From Paralichthys olivaceus (taxonomy: Eukaryota; Chordata; Actinopteri; Pleuronectiformes; Paralichthyidae), in NCBI RefSeq assembly GCF_024713975.1, contig NC_091111.1:13269001-13333000 (forward strand): a stretch of 64,000 bases of DNA, read 5' to 3'. Within the stretch, counting starts at the first letter, position 1, and each line of letters opens with the position of its first letter. The notes under the pieces are model-generated. The model saw only the letters and a program-made list of their open reading frames with translations. It was not told the DNA's origin and did not search any database. The position numbers and the translations under genes are program-made. Shown piece by piece: positions 25,932-37,546 of this stretch.

Positions 25932-26530
25932 TGAGGGAGAGAGAGAGGCGCGGGGGATGGTCACAATCGCGTTTCCTTTAACTTCCACCGTGACGGTTAC
26001 AGTTAGCGACAAAAAGCGCACACAAGTAGCCGAATAACGCGAACCAACCGGCGGGTGTGTTCGCTAACGGCGGCCGTACCTCTGCTCTCCGCGGAGATCC
26101 GTGGAGCGTCGCCGCCGTGTGTCGGGTTTTGTCACCGGGGACTCGTCCGTCCTCTCTGGGCTCGCAGCAGCAGCTTGTACCGCTCCTCCTCGCGAACGCA
26201 GCATTCGTCGGCGGCGGAGAGGGTCGTCCGTCCGTCGGTGTTTTCCGGTTTAGGGGTTTTACGTTACAATCACATGACTGAGGGTAGAAAAAAAAAAAAA
26301 AAAAACACCAGCCCAGAAGAAGCAGCCGTTGAGCGGAGGGCGGAGGAGGCAGAGAGAGATCCGCTGCTGCAGCTTCACGACCGCCGGAGAACATTACACA
26401 CCGAGGCGACATCTTTATTTCTGCTGGAGTTCACTGAGATAACACTTTATCACGATTCTGTCTGTACTCTTCAAAACTTTACGGGAAGGTCACTTCGCTT
26501 CCGCGGAGCTGCTGTTTCAAGGACCATTTA
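25695..26530 (-). promoter_or_regulatory. zbtb2: CpG-rich region, probable zbtb2 promoter and 5'UTR exon
   Basis: GC- and CpG-dense sequence stands out from the AT-rich flanks, as at a housekeeping promoter. On the minus strand AGAG|gtacgg at 26078-26080 is a plausible donor for a 5'UTR exon. A CA array (25905-25931) and an A-run near 26288 lie inside. Open frames here are probably UTR. Confidence 0.55.
25905..25931. repeat. (CA)n microsatellite
   Basis: Short CA array following a CG-alternating stretch inside the CpG-rich region. Confidence 0.95.
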
Positions 26531-28449
26531 ACTGCCTCTAGTTCGTTTTAGTCACACGAATATTATATGAAAAACGACATTATTATTATTAAATTACATT
26601 TTCCATTTTTTAATAAATCATGAGTAATAAATTAACAACAGACCCGAAAGAGTTGTGTGATATAAAGAAAAAAACTAAATTCAAGTGGAAAACAAACTTA
26701 GATAAGAATATGTGTGTATTGCTGTATCAGCTATTATATAGTTTTTTAACCATTTTACTATTATTTGGATATGTTATTCATGCATACCTGTATTCTGATG
26801 ATTCTTTCAGTACACAAAAAGTGACCACAATGTTAGATAGATAATTAAAAGTGTATACTTGTGCTTTAAATGTAAAACAATATGAAGGACAGGTAAATGA
26901 TACTTTATATTTGTAGAGTTCATATTTTTCATTTCTTCAGCTTTGATTTATTAACTTTTCAAGCAGCTGTTTAAATGAACGGGGATAATAGCAGAGAGCC
27001 GAGTGATGCGAGGAGGAAAACTACAGTACTCAACACCAGTATACAGAAACCTGTGTTCCCCCTCCCACACCACATTCACTAAGACCTGCGCATATTTCCA
27101 GTGGTAGACATTATCATAGACCTTCTGTGGGCTGAATAACCTTTAATAACCCAGTCACACCAACAGCAAACATAATTTGTTGTGGTCCATTGCTTTTGTG
27201 TGAAAGGTGTTATTACCCCTGCTTGTTACAGTGATTATTTTGTGATTGCAACAAAGGCTTGCCTGTCGAAATACGGGACAACCACAATGAACAGAAATAA
27301 TTACCAGAAAAGGGGACGAGTGGGGATTTTGGAAATATGAGTTTCACCACATACTGGCTGGATGTGTAGAGGGGCCTTTTTTCACCAATGCACTTTGGAG
27401 TCACGTCAATATTTCGTCATCAGATTTTGTCATCAGTGAGTTGTTGGATGTCGACCCAGTGTAAACACAGTTTTTCTTTTTTCTCCTCCCCTAAACCAGT
27501 CATTACAGAGATGCATTTCAGCCTTAGGACAGGGGGTCCACAGAAGGGCCAGACTAAAGCCAGTTGTAGCTCTCTGACGATGCTTGTTGGTTGTGTGGGT
27601 GGAGAGTGTGTTAAGGGAGAGGAAAGACATGGGAGGGGACGGACAGGGCCTGGGGACCTTTAAGTCTCTGTGCCGTCAACAAACAACTAGACCTGATCCC
27701 GTCCTTAACGTTAACTGAAATTACTTAGATAATAAAAGGCGAGAACAAAATGTTTCACAAACAAAACATCGATTGAGACCAGTGGTAGATGGTATAACAG
27801 ATGATGAGTGATAATGTTCTCACTTCAGAGTAATCCTTCTTTCTTATATCCTCCTCATCTCTCTCTCTGGTTTCACTCTTCTCAGAACAGCTTATTCAAA
27901 AGAGATGCAGGCTCGACTTTCACATGACTGCCCAGCCACAAATTTCCATTTAATTGATTTTTCCTGCACCAATGCATATTCAAATCCATCAGCACAAACT
28001 GTGTGAGATTGCTGAAAACGTTATAAAAGAAGTGCAGTGAAACTTGCGTCCGATTTGGTTGATCCTGACGTCAGTGCACCACTTCAAGCGACTTCTCACA
28101 CATGACATATTCAGTCCTTCATTTGAAATGCTATGAGAAAGCTTGCTGCTGCTGCTTGTGCTGCATGAGAGGAGTGTGTGTGTGTGTGGTGAGCTCAAAC
28201 ACCTGTTTAAACAGGGCCTGTAATCGTTAACTGCCGCCCTGTTCGTGGCCTGTTTTGAAACCGGAGTGGTGAGTCATTCCTCGCTCGGTTTTCAGAAAAA
28301 CAGATCCGGCCGCAGGCTGGGGGCCCCGGCGGGGGGATGGGAGGCCGGTGGTAGATGAACAACCGGAGGTGGACGCAGCTGGACTCCCACTCCCAAGGAC
28401 CCCACATCCTGACAAAGGCCTGTGTTCCCATAGTGACCGGGGCTGATCT

Positions 28450-28474
28450 AAGAGAGAGAGAGAGAGAGAGAGAG
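28450..28474. repeat. (GA)n microsatellite
   Basis: Uninterrupted AG dinucleotide run. Confidence 0.95.
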
Positions 28475-28894
28475 GAAGGGTATAAACACACCACCAGAAT
28501 CAACCGGTATGCGTATCTCTCCAGCCCAGTGGCCAAACCGTGGGTGTTGCCAATCAATTGGTCATATTCTTCAAAAGAGGAAGGAGTTGCAGTCCCGGTT
28601 CCTCTTCCCCTAAAATGCACCGTAAACTCTGATGCCTGTTATTTTGTCATGGGTCAGGCCTTCTTCACACTGCCCCTGTGTGTCATCATGTTCCCAGGCC
28701 TTAAAGGAGTGGAAACAAGTTAGATGATTCAGAATGATCCAGACTGGGGGGTGAAACATTTAAACAAAAAAAGACAGAGTGTACTAAACTTTATAAACCC
28801 AGGCAGTGATAAACTTGATTACACAGTTCACACTGTGTGTTTGTACCTCTTTATATACAGTCTATGGTTTGTACTCATGTATATTCGTTTTCAA

Positions 28895-29130
28895 ACAGGG
28901 GTCCCAGCCTAAGCAAAGCCAAACAGTTTTGACCCAGATTTGACCCACATACATGGCACTTGGGCGATCCGCTCCTGTTTGCCAGATATGGGCCACATGT
29001 GGGCCACAGCACAACCGCAGTGCATGTTTACCAAAAATGGTCTCGGGATATTTTGGCCACATTTGCTATGTTACAGGAGGGCAACTTGAGTCTCACGTCC
29101 ATTTTATTGGTGCCACAAAGAGGCCAGAAG
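28895..29130. repeat. Possible dispersed repeat (tggcc-rich)
   Basis: Repeated short 'gggccacat' and 'gacccacat' phrases resemble a dispersed repeat of fish genomes. Family and ends uncertain. Confidence 0.35.
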
Positions 29131-29229
29131 TGCTGCCTGAAGTGGCCAACACATGCTGTTTGGGGGGAGAAACCATAACACCCCCCCCCCCCGTTTCCCG
29201 CCAAAATGCATTATGAGAGTTGGGGGTGG

Positions 29230-29708
29230 GGGTGAATGAATGTCTCCTTGACGACCGTTGCCCCGGACAACGAGGGATGCTGCAGCGGCGGAGTTGTGCC
29301 CCAGCTTCATGCTCCTCAGACGGATTCACTTTGAAGCCTGCGCGTGGACCGCAGAGAGCGTCACAGGGAATCAAACGCGGTGCGGTGCAGCATCTCTGGA
29401 ATATAATCGCAGGCAGCGACAACACACGCCACATGCCCGACAGTGCAGTTTGCGCATTGACCGCTGGGTGGTAGCACCGCGTCCCGAATGACACCTGAAC
29501 TCCACCGGGAAGCAGGAAACACTTGTTAAATGTTATTATAAGTGGAATCAGAGGAAACTGAGCTGATGTGATTATTTTACTTTGCTGCGTCACGTCCACG
29601 GGAGGAAAAAAAACACAATTTCACGCCGCAGTCACGTCACTTTGCTCCTGTCGTGGAACTCCTGTATCAATAAAGTTTCAATTTGAACCGTCTCCGGCTG
29701 CAACAACA
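29230..29708 (+). promoter_or_regulatory. armt1: armt1 promoter and 5'UTR (probable)
   Basis: CpG-rich stretch immediately before the armt1 ATG. An RFX X-box-like imperfect palindrome, GTTGCCCCGGACAAC, lies at 29257-29271. The start codon is embedded in ACAATGGCGGCC, a YY1-type motif often found near vertebrate transcription starts. The TSS cannot be fixed. Confidence 0.45.
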
Positions 29709-29767
29709 ATGGCGGCCGACCAGTGTGTTCACGGAGCTCCTCCTTCGCTGTCCGCTAAAGTGGTTGG
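29709..29767 (+). CDS. armt1: armt1 exon 1
   Basis: ARMT1 (mammalian C6orf211) is a DUF89-family, metal-dependent damage-control phosphatase acting on sugar phosphates; a protein carboxyl methyltransferase activity has also been reported. This exon encodes MAADQCVHGAPPSLSAKVV plus two bases of Gly and ends at GG|gtatgt. The full gene is five exons and 451 aa, against about 441 in human. Confidence 0.9.
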
Positions 29768-30049
29768 GTATGTTGACAGCTGGTTTAAACACAACATCAC
29801 CACGTTAAATAATATGTGTGACAACACTGCTTTATTAAAAGGGCTGTTTAACGTTAGCACTGTCGCGTTTAAACCGACACTAGCATTAGCTCTCTGCTAG
29901 CATGCTAACACGTTTGTTGATGTTAGCATGTAGCTTTTTTACTGTCAAAATGCCTGTACAGCAAGAGCTAACTAGCACCATGCTAATTCGCTGCTTAGCT
30001 TAAAGAGAGGAGGCTGTGCTTTGTTAACGACTGCTTCCGTTCTCTGCAG

Positions 30050-30155
30050 GTCATTTGCTTATTTGACCATAAGAGACAGGCTGCCCACCATCCTGACTAA
30101 AGTTGTAGACACGATACATCGCAACAAAAACAAGTTCTTTGAAGAATATGGAGAA
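30050..30155 (+). CDS. armt1: armt1 exon 2
   Basis: Acceptor CTCTGCAG. Encodes SFAYLTIRDRLPTILTKVVD then THRN-type helix residues to EEYGE, matching the N-terminal helix of ARMT1 (human SFAYLTIKDRIPQILTKVID). Donor GAA|gtaaga, phase 0. Confidence 0.95.
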
Positions 30156-30240
30156 GTAAGAATGGCGACATCCAGAATTACAGGGTGCATGTCGAAACTT
30201 TCCCTTAAACGCATGTGTTTCTGTCTTCGTGTCCACACAG

Positions 30241-30482
30241 GAGGGCATCCTGGCAGAGAAGCAAACGATCGGTCTTCTGTCCAAGCTGAGGAACGAGCTT
30301 CAAACCGACAAGCCAGTGTTGGCATTGACAGACAGCCTGCAGGACGCAGAGTCCTGGAACCAGTACCTGCAGAGACACCAGGGGCCGCAGGGGGACCCGG
30401 AGTCCGTCAGCTGGTTCCAGTCTCCATGGCTTTATGTGGAGTGCTACATGTACCGGAGGATACAGGAGGCCCTCTGGCTCAA
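30241..30482 (+). CDS. armt1: armt1 exon 3
   Basis: Acceptor CCACACAG. Encodes the strongly conserved LLSKLRNELQTDKP and WLYVECYMYRRI blocks of the helical domain. Ends AA|gtgaga, phase 2. Confidence 0.96.
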
Positions 30483-31003
30483 GTGAGAGGCCTTAACATC
30501 TGTTATATGGATCTACTGCTGGTCTATTTACAAAATCAAATGATGTCAGTCCCATTGCACTAGACAGTAATAGTAATATAAGATGATTGGTTATTAAATA
30601 CTATGTTATAATCTCTATGGACCGTAACTACCAGTCCTTAAACCAAGTTCACATTTTAAATTACTGTCACTTTCTAGTAGTGTTAAAAAATGATCTGAGG
30701 GAAATAATCTGAGATTCAAGAACTGCTTTCTCTCTCTCACTTGTCCATAGCTCATTCTTGCAAGCAACTATATACATACAGTATTTTTGTATTTGTTGTC
30801 ACTTAATACTGAAAATCGATTATTATTCTCATTATTACAATATCCAAGGAATTGCACTAAACACGACAACATTTCTGAAATGATAAAAATGAAAGTGTCG
30901 AGTTATTACCCAGCCATAGGAGAAGTAAATTCAGTTTCCATCTCTGTTTATGTTGTGTTGTAGTTCTCCTCCAGTCATGATTTTATTTCTGCTTTTATTG
31001 CAG

Positions 31004-31169
31004 TCCTCCCATCAGTGACTACGATGTCTTCAATGAGGCAAAGACTCAGAGCTATTTTGAGTCGCAGCAGGCAGTAATGGCCTTGTGTACATACTGGGAG
31101 AGTGTCAAAAAGAGCATGGAAGAGCTGTCTAAGAATCAGCTGCTTGACAATTTCAACAAACTACTGAAG
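31004..31169 (+). CDS. armt1: armt1 exon 4
   Basis: Acceptor TTATTGCAG. Encodes PPISDYDVFNEAKTQSYFES through FNKLLK, matching human PPIDYFDVFKESK. Donor AAG|gtaggt, phase 0. Confidence 0.96.
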
Positions 31170-31191
31170 GTAGGTATCTTAAATACATTCC

Positions 31192-31245
31192 TAATAAGAT
31201 AATCCTTTATTAGCCCCCAAATGGGTTAATTTGCTATGATTCACA
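31192..31245. repeat. Possible short repeat tail in armt1 intron
   Basis: The phrase 'gataatcctttattagccccc' resembles the tail of a dispersed teleost repeat, from memory only. Confidence 0.25.
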
Positions 31246-31351
31246 GAAAATCATACAGAAAAGCATTTGAAAACTGTAGATGTTCTACAGATTATATTAT
31301 TCAACATGAACTGATTGTTCAACTTTCACGTTTTTTTTTGTCTCTGTCTAG

Positions 31352-32134
31352 GTTTCTCTGTGGGGAAACAAATGTGACCTGTCCATCTCTGCAGGCCAAA
31401 ATAACTCACAGAAGACCAGTCCATTAGATTCCCTCAGCAGCCTACAACCATTCATCTTGGTGGACGACTCCAGCATGGTATGGTTGAGTCTTATTTCTGC
31501 CCAAAGACCAGGACTGTCAGGAAAAATCACTGCAGGCAGAGTGGACATTGTACTAGACAATGCTGGCTTTGAGTTAGTCACCGACTTGGTCTTAGCAGAT
31601 TTCCTGGTTTCCTCCGGCCTCGCACGGGAGATCCATTTCCACGGCAAATGTTTCCCGTGGTTTGTCTCTGACGTCACAGCTAAGGATTTTCAGTGGACCA
31701 TCCAGCAGACCATGGCAGCCAATCACATGTGGATGTCCAAGAGTGGTGTACAGTGGCAGAGCTACATGAAGGAGGGTGTGTGGTCCTACCATGACCATCC
31801 TTTCTGGACACAGCCCCATGAGTTCTGCGACATGGCTGCTGATGCTCCTGACTTGTATGCGACCCTGCAGGGGGCAGACCTGGTGCTGTTTAAAGGTGAT
31901 CTGAACTACAGGAAGCTGACGGGGGACAGGGACTGGAACTACACTGTGGGCTTCAAAACCGCACTCCAAGGTTTTGAGCCCGCGCCACTTTGTAGCCTGA
32001 GGACTCTCAAAGCTAACGTCCAGGTCGGTCTGCAGCCAGGCCAAGGGGAAAAGCTCACCTCTCAAGAACCAGACTGGATGACTTGTGGGAAGTACGCTGT
32101 CATTCAGTTCCACAGCCCAAAGTCAGAACAGTAA
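31352..32134 (+). CDS. armt1: armt1 exon 5 (catalytic domain, stop)
   Basis: Acceptor TCTGTCTAG. Encodes residues 192-451 from VSLWGNKCDLS. The metal-site motif VLDNAGFELVTDL contains Asp260-Asn261, and FVSDVT supplies Asp298. These match human Asp253, Asn254 and Asp291, with the same 38-residue spacing. FKGDLNYRKLTGDR and the GLQPGQGE block near the end are family signatures. The protein is uninterrupted and should be active. Stop TAA at 32132-32134. Confidence 0.97.
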   Translation, partial: VSLWGNKCDLSISAGQNNSQKTSPLDSLSSLQPFILVDDSSMVWLSLISAQRPGLSGKITAGRVDIVLDNAGFELVTDLVLADFLVSSGLAREIHFHGKCFPWFVSDVTAKDFQWTIQQTMAANHMWMSKSGVQWQSYMKEGVWSYHDHPFWTQPHEFCDMAADAPDLYATLQGADLVLFKGDLNYRKLTGDRDWNYTVGFKTALQGFEPAPLCSLRTLKANVQVGLQPGQGEKLTSQEPDWMTCGKYAVIQFHSPKSEQ

Positions 32135-32940
32135 GACTGTACACAGGATGATCTGAGGAAGATCTGGATTCATAAGGACGTTACAGTAAGCAGGAGATAC
32201 TTTTAAGCCATAAGACCATTAAGTTATAAGAGGTTGTTAGATGGTGTCTCTGTTCCTCATCGTCAGTTAGCACTTCATCATGTTTGATACTGAAATGAAC
32301 AATTACTTATTTTGAATACACATTTGTACCAATGTAGACTTAAAATGCAAGCACTTTTGGATCTAAATGTTTATCTGAGGTAACAAATTGAGTTAAAAAA
32401 AAGAAAAAGCAAATAGCTTCTGTGTTGTATTAGCTCACACTGCAAACTGGTTAATGTAGATGTTGTTACCATTGGCTGAGGTGCAATAGAATAAGCACTG
32501 GGTTTTTTAAAATCCTTGTTCTAGAGCAACAATACGAGTTTTTGCATGCTAATTAATGAGTGACGATAAATGTTAAATATAATAATTTTCTCAGGTTGTT
32601 GTCCTCAGTGTCATTGATATGCATGCATCAAAACATGCAGACATCTGTTTAAATTCACCCAGATCACAACAACTGATATGTTTTTCTCAGTTTGAAGGTT
32701 GGTAGACTGTTATTAGGGCAGTGTAACAATTACAGTAACAAAATGTTCTATTTTTGTGTGTTTATTTTGAACCCAGACCTCAGTATCTTCTCCGATAAAA
32801 GAGCATTTCTCTGTGCACGCTGTTATGTCATTCAAATGCTCATCGTCAATTTAGTCATCTCCTCAGTGCTGCTGGGGGGGGGCTCATATCACCTTCATTA
32901 ACACACTTGATTTAATAAAGAACTGCAATAACTGGTCTTC
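32135..32940 (+). other. armt1: armt1 3'UTR
   Basis: Runs to about 32940, with AATAAA at 32914-32919. AT-rich, no other gene seen. Confidence 0.7.
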
Positions 32941-34180
32941 TTTCCGCACTGTCCTATTTTACAATGAGAAATGGAAAATTTGTTTAACAACAACTATTTT
33001 CTTATGAGTAACTCTTTGGCCTCAAAATGTGACTAGAATGGTTTTTCTACTCCGACAGTTTATAAGTCTCATTCAACTTTCATTCAACAGTATATTTTTT
33101 CACATCCATATGCAGCTAAATATTGTGAACCGATGGACTTAAAACTCTGCATCTGTACACAGTGAAAACAATATGTTCAGATGGAGTGTGGCTTTTTATA
33201 CCGACAGTTGTTGTTACCTGTCGACCTTTCATTTAAAGGTCAGGTAGGCTCTGGATCAACAATTGGGAACGTGTATTAAAATCCCGGATGAGCTGGTGAA
33301 ACTGAACAACTGCTGCTGAGCCTTGTAAATGCGATCTGTCAAGAAAATGAAGGCAATTACTGCAAGAAGCATTTGAGCCATTGAGGTACTTTGCTGTTTC
33401 ATTTGCCACCCTCCATTTTTATGTGGTCTAATCTAACAGTGTCTTCATGTTACTAAAGGGTGGGTGGGATGCCAAAAAATATATATATCAGCATTAGGGA
33501 TACTTGTTTTCCACTTGACCTGACATGTCCTCAAAATTGGGCTGTTTACTCTAGAAAGATGTTGCACAAAGGCAGGTAAAATGAAGCCTCTGTGCCAAAT
33601 TTCCAGCACAAATCAGTGTGTCGGCTAAGAGTAACACAAGAGTGAGTAGATTTTTATTCAAATATCGCAATTGTTTTCTTGAGATTTTCTTTGAATTTTT
33701 TATTTTCACATTTTATTTATATTATTTTATTTAGGTATTACAGCTCACTTTTACTTTGATGCCTGGTCCCACACACACAGGACTAATAGCATGCTTGACA
33801 ATAACAAACCAGAAACTTAAAATGCCATAAACATAACACTGATTCCCGGTCAGACTTTATTTGTATAAATCCTCTGCCCCTTTGCTTCCATTTGTTTATA
33901 TACACTCTTCTATTTCATCACTGACTCGACCTGATGAAGTAATGATTAACTGGTCCACATTGTGATTCCTCAACATACACCCACCTCTTCTAATCAGTTC
34001 TTTTCAACCTCTTTATTTTATTTGTCAATTTCTTCACAGATGATATAAAAACATCAAATTAAATCCATGCAAAGTCAGATTAACTAAATCCTCTTATTTG
34101 GGGTTCATTGTGTAATTATTGGCTGATAGAACTAGATTTGACCTCCTGCTCTGTTTGCTGTGTTACTGTGACCTGGCACT
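32941..34180. other. armt1-esr1 intergenic region
   Basis: Only about 2.2 kb separates the armt1 poly(A) signal from the esr1 start. CCDC170 occupies this position in mammals; no exon resembling it was seen. Confidence 0.6.
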
Positions 34181-34249
34181 TGAATGCACCTCAGTTATCG
34201 ATTTGGCTGCAAGTTTAATTTGCTTATCTTCTTTTTTCTAACCTTTCCT

Positions 34250-34375
34250 CGGTTCCCATTGTGTTCAATGAGGCCAGCTCGATGCCTGAGAGTCAGAGTG
34301 ATGAGCAGAGGGAGAGAGAAGAGTCGAACAGTCCTGGTGTTGCACAGCAGACACGAGGACGACTCCTCGAAAGAG
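34250..34375 (+). other. esr1: Candidate esr1 non-coding 5' exon
   Basis: A purine-rich segment ends in a near-consensus donor, AAGAG|gtgagt, at 34375, with a pyrimidine-rich stretch just upstream. Esr1 genes usually have alternative 5' untranslated exons. Left boundary and use are unproven. Confidence 0.35.
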
Positions 34376-35066
34376 GTGAGTATCCGTCGTGGCAGAATTT
34401 ATCTTTTTAGCCCCTGTTGTTAAAACCCACCGTCCTAATGCATCTCATTTCCACAGTGATTTGATTTACTGCAGAGTCTCAGGTGTATTCGAGAAACTGG
34501 CCACAAATAGACTGGTCGTACGTCATGTTGGTGGCTTGCATCAGCTAAATGAATGATAAATATTCAGAGGCAGACTTGCAGCTAGTTTACAGCTCTGTTT
34601 TGGAGATATCGGCTGCAGCCAGCCCAAGCTTTTCAATGCCAGGGAAAGGTGAAAAAGGAGGAAAACATTTTTATTGTGTCGTGTTAGAGGACAAGAAGTT
34701 TTTTTGGGGGAGAATCACTATTTCTCTTTCCCTTTCTCCCCTTGGCCTCACCTTCCTCCTGCACATTAGTAAAGATGTGTTGCAGGAAAAGATTGAAAGG
34801 CTCTGTGAAGGCTGTTGGGAGGAGTCTTTTTTATGGTGTCTTTTTTTATCTTGCTTTTTGGAGTATGCCTGGTGGAAACTGAAGGCAGGCAGGGCAAAGG
34901 CACTGGAAAACTAGTGGACCCTTCAAGCTGTCTGACAGGCTTTATTAGGAAAAAAAAAAAAAAAAGGAAAGACAGAGCGAGGGAGAGCAGCACTCATCTC
35001 CACTCCCCCTCCCAGCAAGAGAAAGCAAGTCTAAATCATGTTGCTTATCAGTGCTGTTGTGCTGTG

Positions 35067-35165
35067 ATGTTGCTCAGGCAGAGCCCAGCACAGAACAGGC
35101 AGCCTTGTGTACCAGCACTCTCAGACCTGGAGACACTCACCCCACCGCGTGCCTCCCTCACCGAC
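35067..35165 (+). CDS. esr1: esr1 candidate N-terminal extension (long isoform)
   Basis: An in-frame ATG 33 codons before the usual start encodes [20 protein letters not shown], then [13 protein letters not shown], joining MYPEESRG directly. A long receptor-alpha isoform beginning with a similar ML-RQS sequence is known from rainbow trout. Use depends on transcription starting upstream; the frame stays open further 5', so the exon limit is not visible. It would give a 610-aa receptor. Confidence 0.55.
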
Positions 35166-35461
35166 ATGTACCCAGAGGAGAGCCGGGGGTCCGGAGGGGC
35201 AGCCACTGTGGACTTCCTGGAAGGGACGTACGACTATGCAGCTCCCACCCCTGCCCAGACTCCCCTCTACAGCCACTCCACCTCTGGCTACTACTCTGCT
35301 CCTCTGGATGCCCACGGACCACCCTCTGATGGGAGCCGTCATTCGCTGGGCAGTGGGCCTACCAGTCCTCATGTGTACGTGCCCTCCAGCCCTCGACTCA
35401 GCCCCTTTATGCACCCGCCCAGCCACCACTATCTGGAAACCACAGCTACATCTGTGTACAG
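35166..35461 (+). CDS. esr1: Estrogen receptor alpha, exon 1 (A/B domain)
   Basis: ESR1 is the ligand-activated nuclear receptor for estradiol; in fish it drives liver vitellogenin expression and gonadal differentiation. The exon starts [20 protein letters not shown], the usual percomorph short-form start, and runs through the Ser/Pro/Tyr-rich AF-1 region ([33 protein letters not shown]). Donor AG|gtgagg, phase 2. The complete nine-exon CDS is 1,734 nt, 577 aa. Confidence 0.96.
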
Positions 35462-36342
35462 GTGAGGGAACACATACTTTCTTTATCTCTGGAGTGTAAA
35501 GTGTAGAGATTGAATCAACAGATATGAATATTTCCCAAGACTGTTTTAAAAAAGTGAATATTTTTGCTTATTGCATCCAAATTCAGTGCTGTAACTTTAG
35601 GAGGTTAAATAAACTGTGAGCAAAGTCACCTCCAGGGTTCGACTCGGATAGTTTGGTGAGTTGTTTTTGTGCTGTGGTGATTTTATAGCTGATATGAGCA
35701 GTGCAATTAAAATCTCTCTCTTTTTTTTTCAATTCAACCATTGTGATCCATTAGGGAAAAAAACACATCAGTGCAGTTTGTTTTGATTAATTGATGTTTA
35801 TAGTTCCTGAATTTATTTATAGGCTCTAGGACACAATACTGCTCCACAGCTCGGTTTAATTAGGCCTTTGGCACCGTGTTCAGTCCTCAAAAAACAAATT
35901 GACATAACCGCGTTGTTTTTTTGTTTTTTTATCTCACATTTTACACATTACCATTATCTCTATAGAAAGGATCAAGCTTTGCCCTGGTTTCTAATTCCAG
36001 AGATTAAGGACTTTGTCAAGGACCTTGAGAAAGGAACAATACGTAAGGACAACACAAGTACAGATTGTTTCCTGGCTCAGGTGGCATATAGCAGTCTGCT
36101 CTCCTCTCACCCACCGTCAAATTAGTGGTAAATGTCAGAAATTATCTCCACTTAAATGCTCCACTCTAACCTCTTCTGGTGAAGTGTGTTCATAGAGCAT
36201 TTCTGACAAAACATCCAGCTCTATTTCATGCTTGAAAAATAACAATTCTTCATATTCCTGGATGTGCATTGATAATATCACTTCACGGAATTATGAAGTA
36301 TTGTGTGAAATGACTTGGGAGGAAATCTGTGCCTTGGTACAG

Positions 36343-36557
36343 GTCCAGTCAGCAGCCAGTAACCAGAGAGGACCACTGTGGCCCCAGGGACGAGTCCTTC
36401 AGTGTGGGGGAGACAGGTGCTGCAGCTGGAGCTGAGGGATTTGAGATGGCTAAAGAGACACGTTTCTGTGCCGTGTGCAGCGACTACGCCTCCGGGTACC
36501 ACTATGGGGTGTGGTCCTGTGAGGGCTGCAAGGCCTTCTTCAAGAGGAGCATCCAGG
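36343..36557 (+). CDS. esr1: esr1 exon 2 (first DNA-binding zinc finger)
   Basis: Acceptor TTGGTACAG. Encodes residues 99-171. The first C4 zinc module uses Cys141, 144, 158 and 161. The P-box CEGCKA (158-163) is the one that reads estrogen response elements. Donor CAGG|gtagga, phase 1. Confidence 0.97.
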
Positions 36558-37429
36558 GTAGGAAGAGCAGAGGTGGATCGAAATCATATGTTCAACAAGT
36601 GTTGTTTGTTTGTTAAAGATCATTTCCTATTCTGTCTTAGTTTAGGGTTTAAAATGATATCTATATCTCAAGCTCTACTAAATAAAATTGAATTAGAGTA
36701 AGAAATTCCCACAATTAAATTATGTCTTTACTGTATCTCTTATGGAAATCAAAATACAAAAATCTTTTCCAACCAATTTTATTTATATAAATCAATATCA
36801 GAAATCACAGAAAATCCAATAGTGAATTTCATGATTTAGTTTTATAATATAGTTAAGACGTAAAATTGAGTTAATCTGGAAAATGTGAAAATGAAATAGA
36901 ACTGGTAAAATGAAAGTTTGGTGATGGTTTATTTAACATCGCAGCTGTTTATTAGATGAAAGTGACCTGTCAACCTCGACAGAGAAATAACCAATAACAC
37001 TGGAGCTCGATGGCTGTCGTATAAAAAGAAAGTAAAAAGTGTCATAAAATGTGGCGCAAATGATTCGAATTACTGTTTCAAATTAGTTTTTATTATTATT
37101 TTCACTCAGCCTGAGAACCCCTTTTCTGTCTTGTGTCACATACACCGTGGTTCACGTCCTCATGCACCTCTGCCTCGGTGCAGAGCGAAGCCTCATCTGC
37201 TGAATCATGTTTGTGATATGCTGCCTCGACTCATCAATGCAAAGTCTTGCAACGGGAAGACTTGTCATAAAGAAAACCAGTCATCTCCATGGCGATGACA
37301 AAGCCAAGATGCCTCCATCTCAGATTAATTTAAAAATGGGAATAGAGTGTCCCCGGCTACTAAATAACCTAAATCCAAACCCAACACTGGAGCGAGGAGC
37401 TCTGAGTAATAGATTTTCTTCCATTTCAG

Positions 37430-37546
37430 GTCACAATGACTACATGTGCCCGGCAACCAATCAGTGCACTATTGACAGGAATCGGAGGAAGAGCTGCCAG
37501 GCCTGCCGTCTCAGGAAGTGTTATGAAGTTGGCATGATGAAAGGAG
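37430..37546 (+). CDS. esr1: esr1 exon 3 (second DNA-binding zinc finger)
   Basis: Acceptor CCATTTCAG. Encodes [20 protein letters not shown] then [19 protein letters not shown]: the D-box and second zinc module, essentially the vertebrate ER-alpha sequence. 117 nt, donor GGAG|gtagga. Confidence 0.98.

Larger units (their letters stand above)
26531..29200. other. zbtb2-armt1 intergenic region
   Basis: No coding exon recognised. Mammals carry RMND1 in this interval; I saw nothing resembling it. Contains a GA run (28450-28474) and a probable repeat (about 28895-29130). Confidence 0.6.

Noticed and set aside
26055..26531. 158-aa frame in the CpG-rich region
   Set aside because: No similarity recognised. 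GC-rich promoter sequence often lacks stops by chance.
31457..31519. Apparent translation start within armt1 exon 5
   Set aside because: This is a TTG in the middle of a phase-0 exon whose acceptor is at 31350-31351.
34815..35066. Open frame continuing upstream of the esr1 long-form ATG
   Set aside because: It encodes a poly-Lys tract from an A-run and a hydrophobic stretch with no family similarity; probably UTR or promoter that happens to be open.
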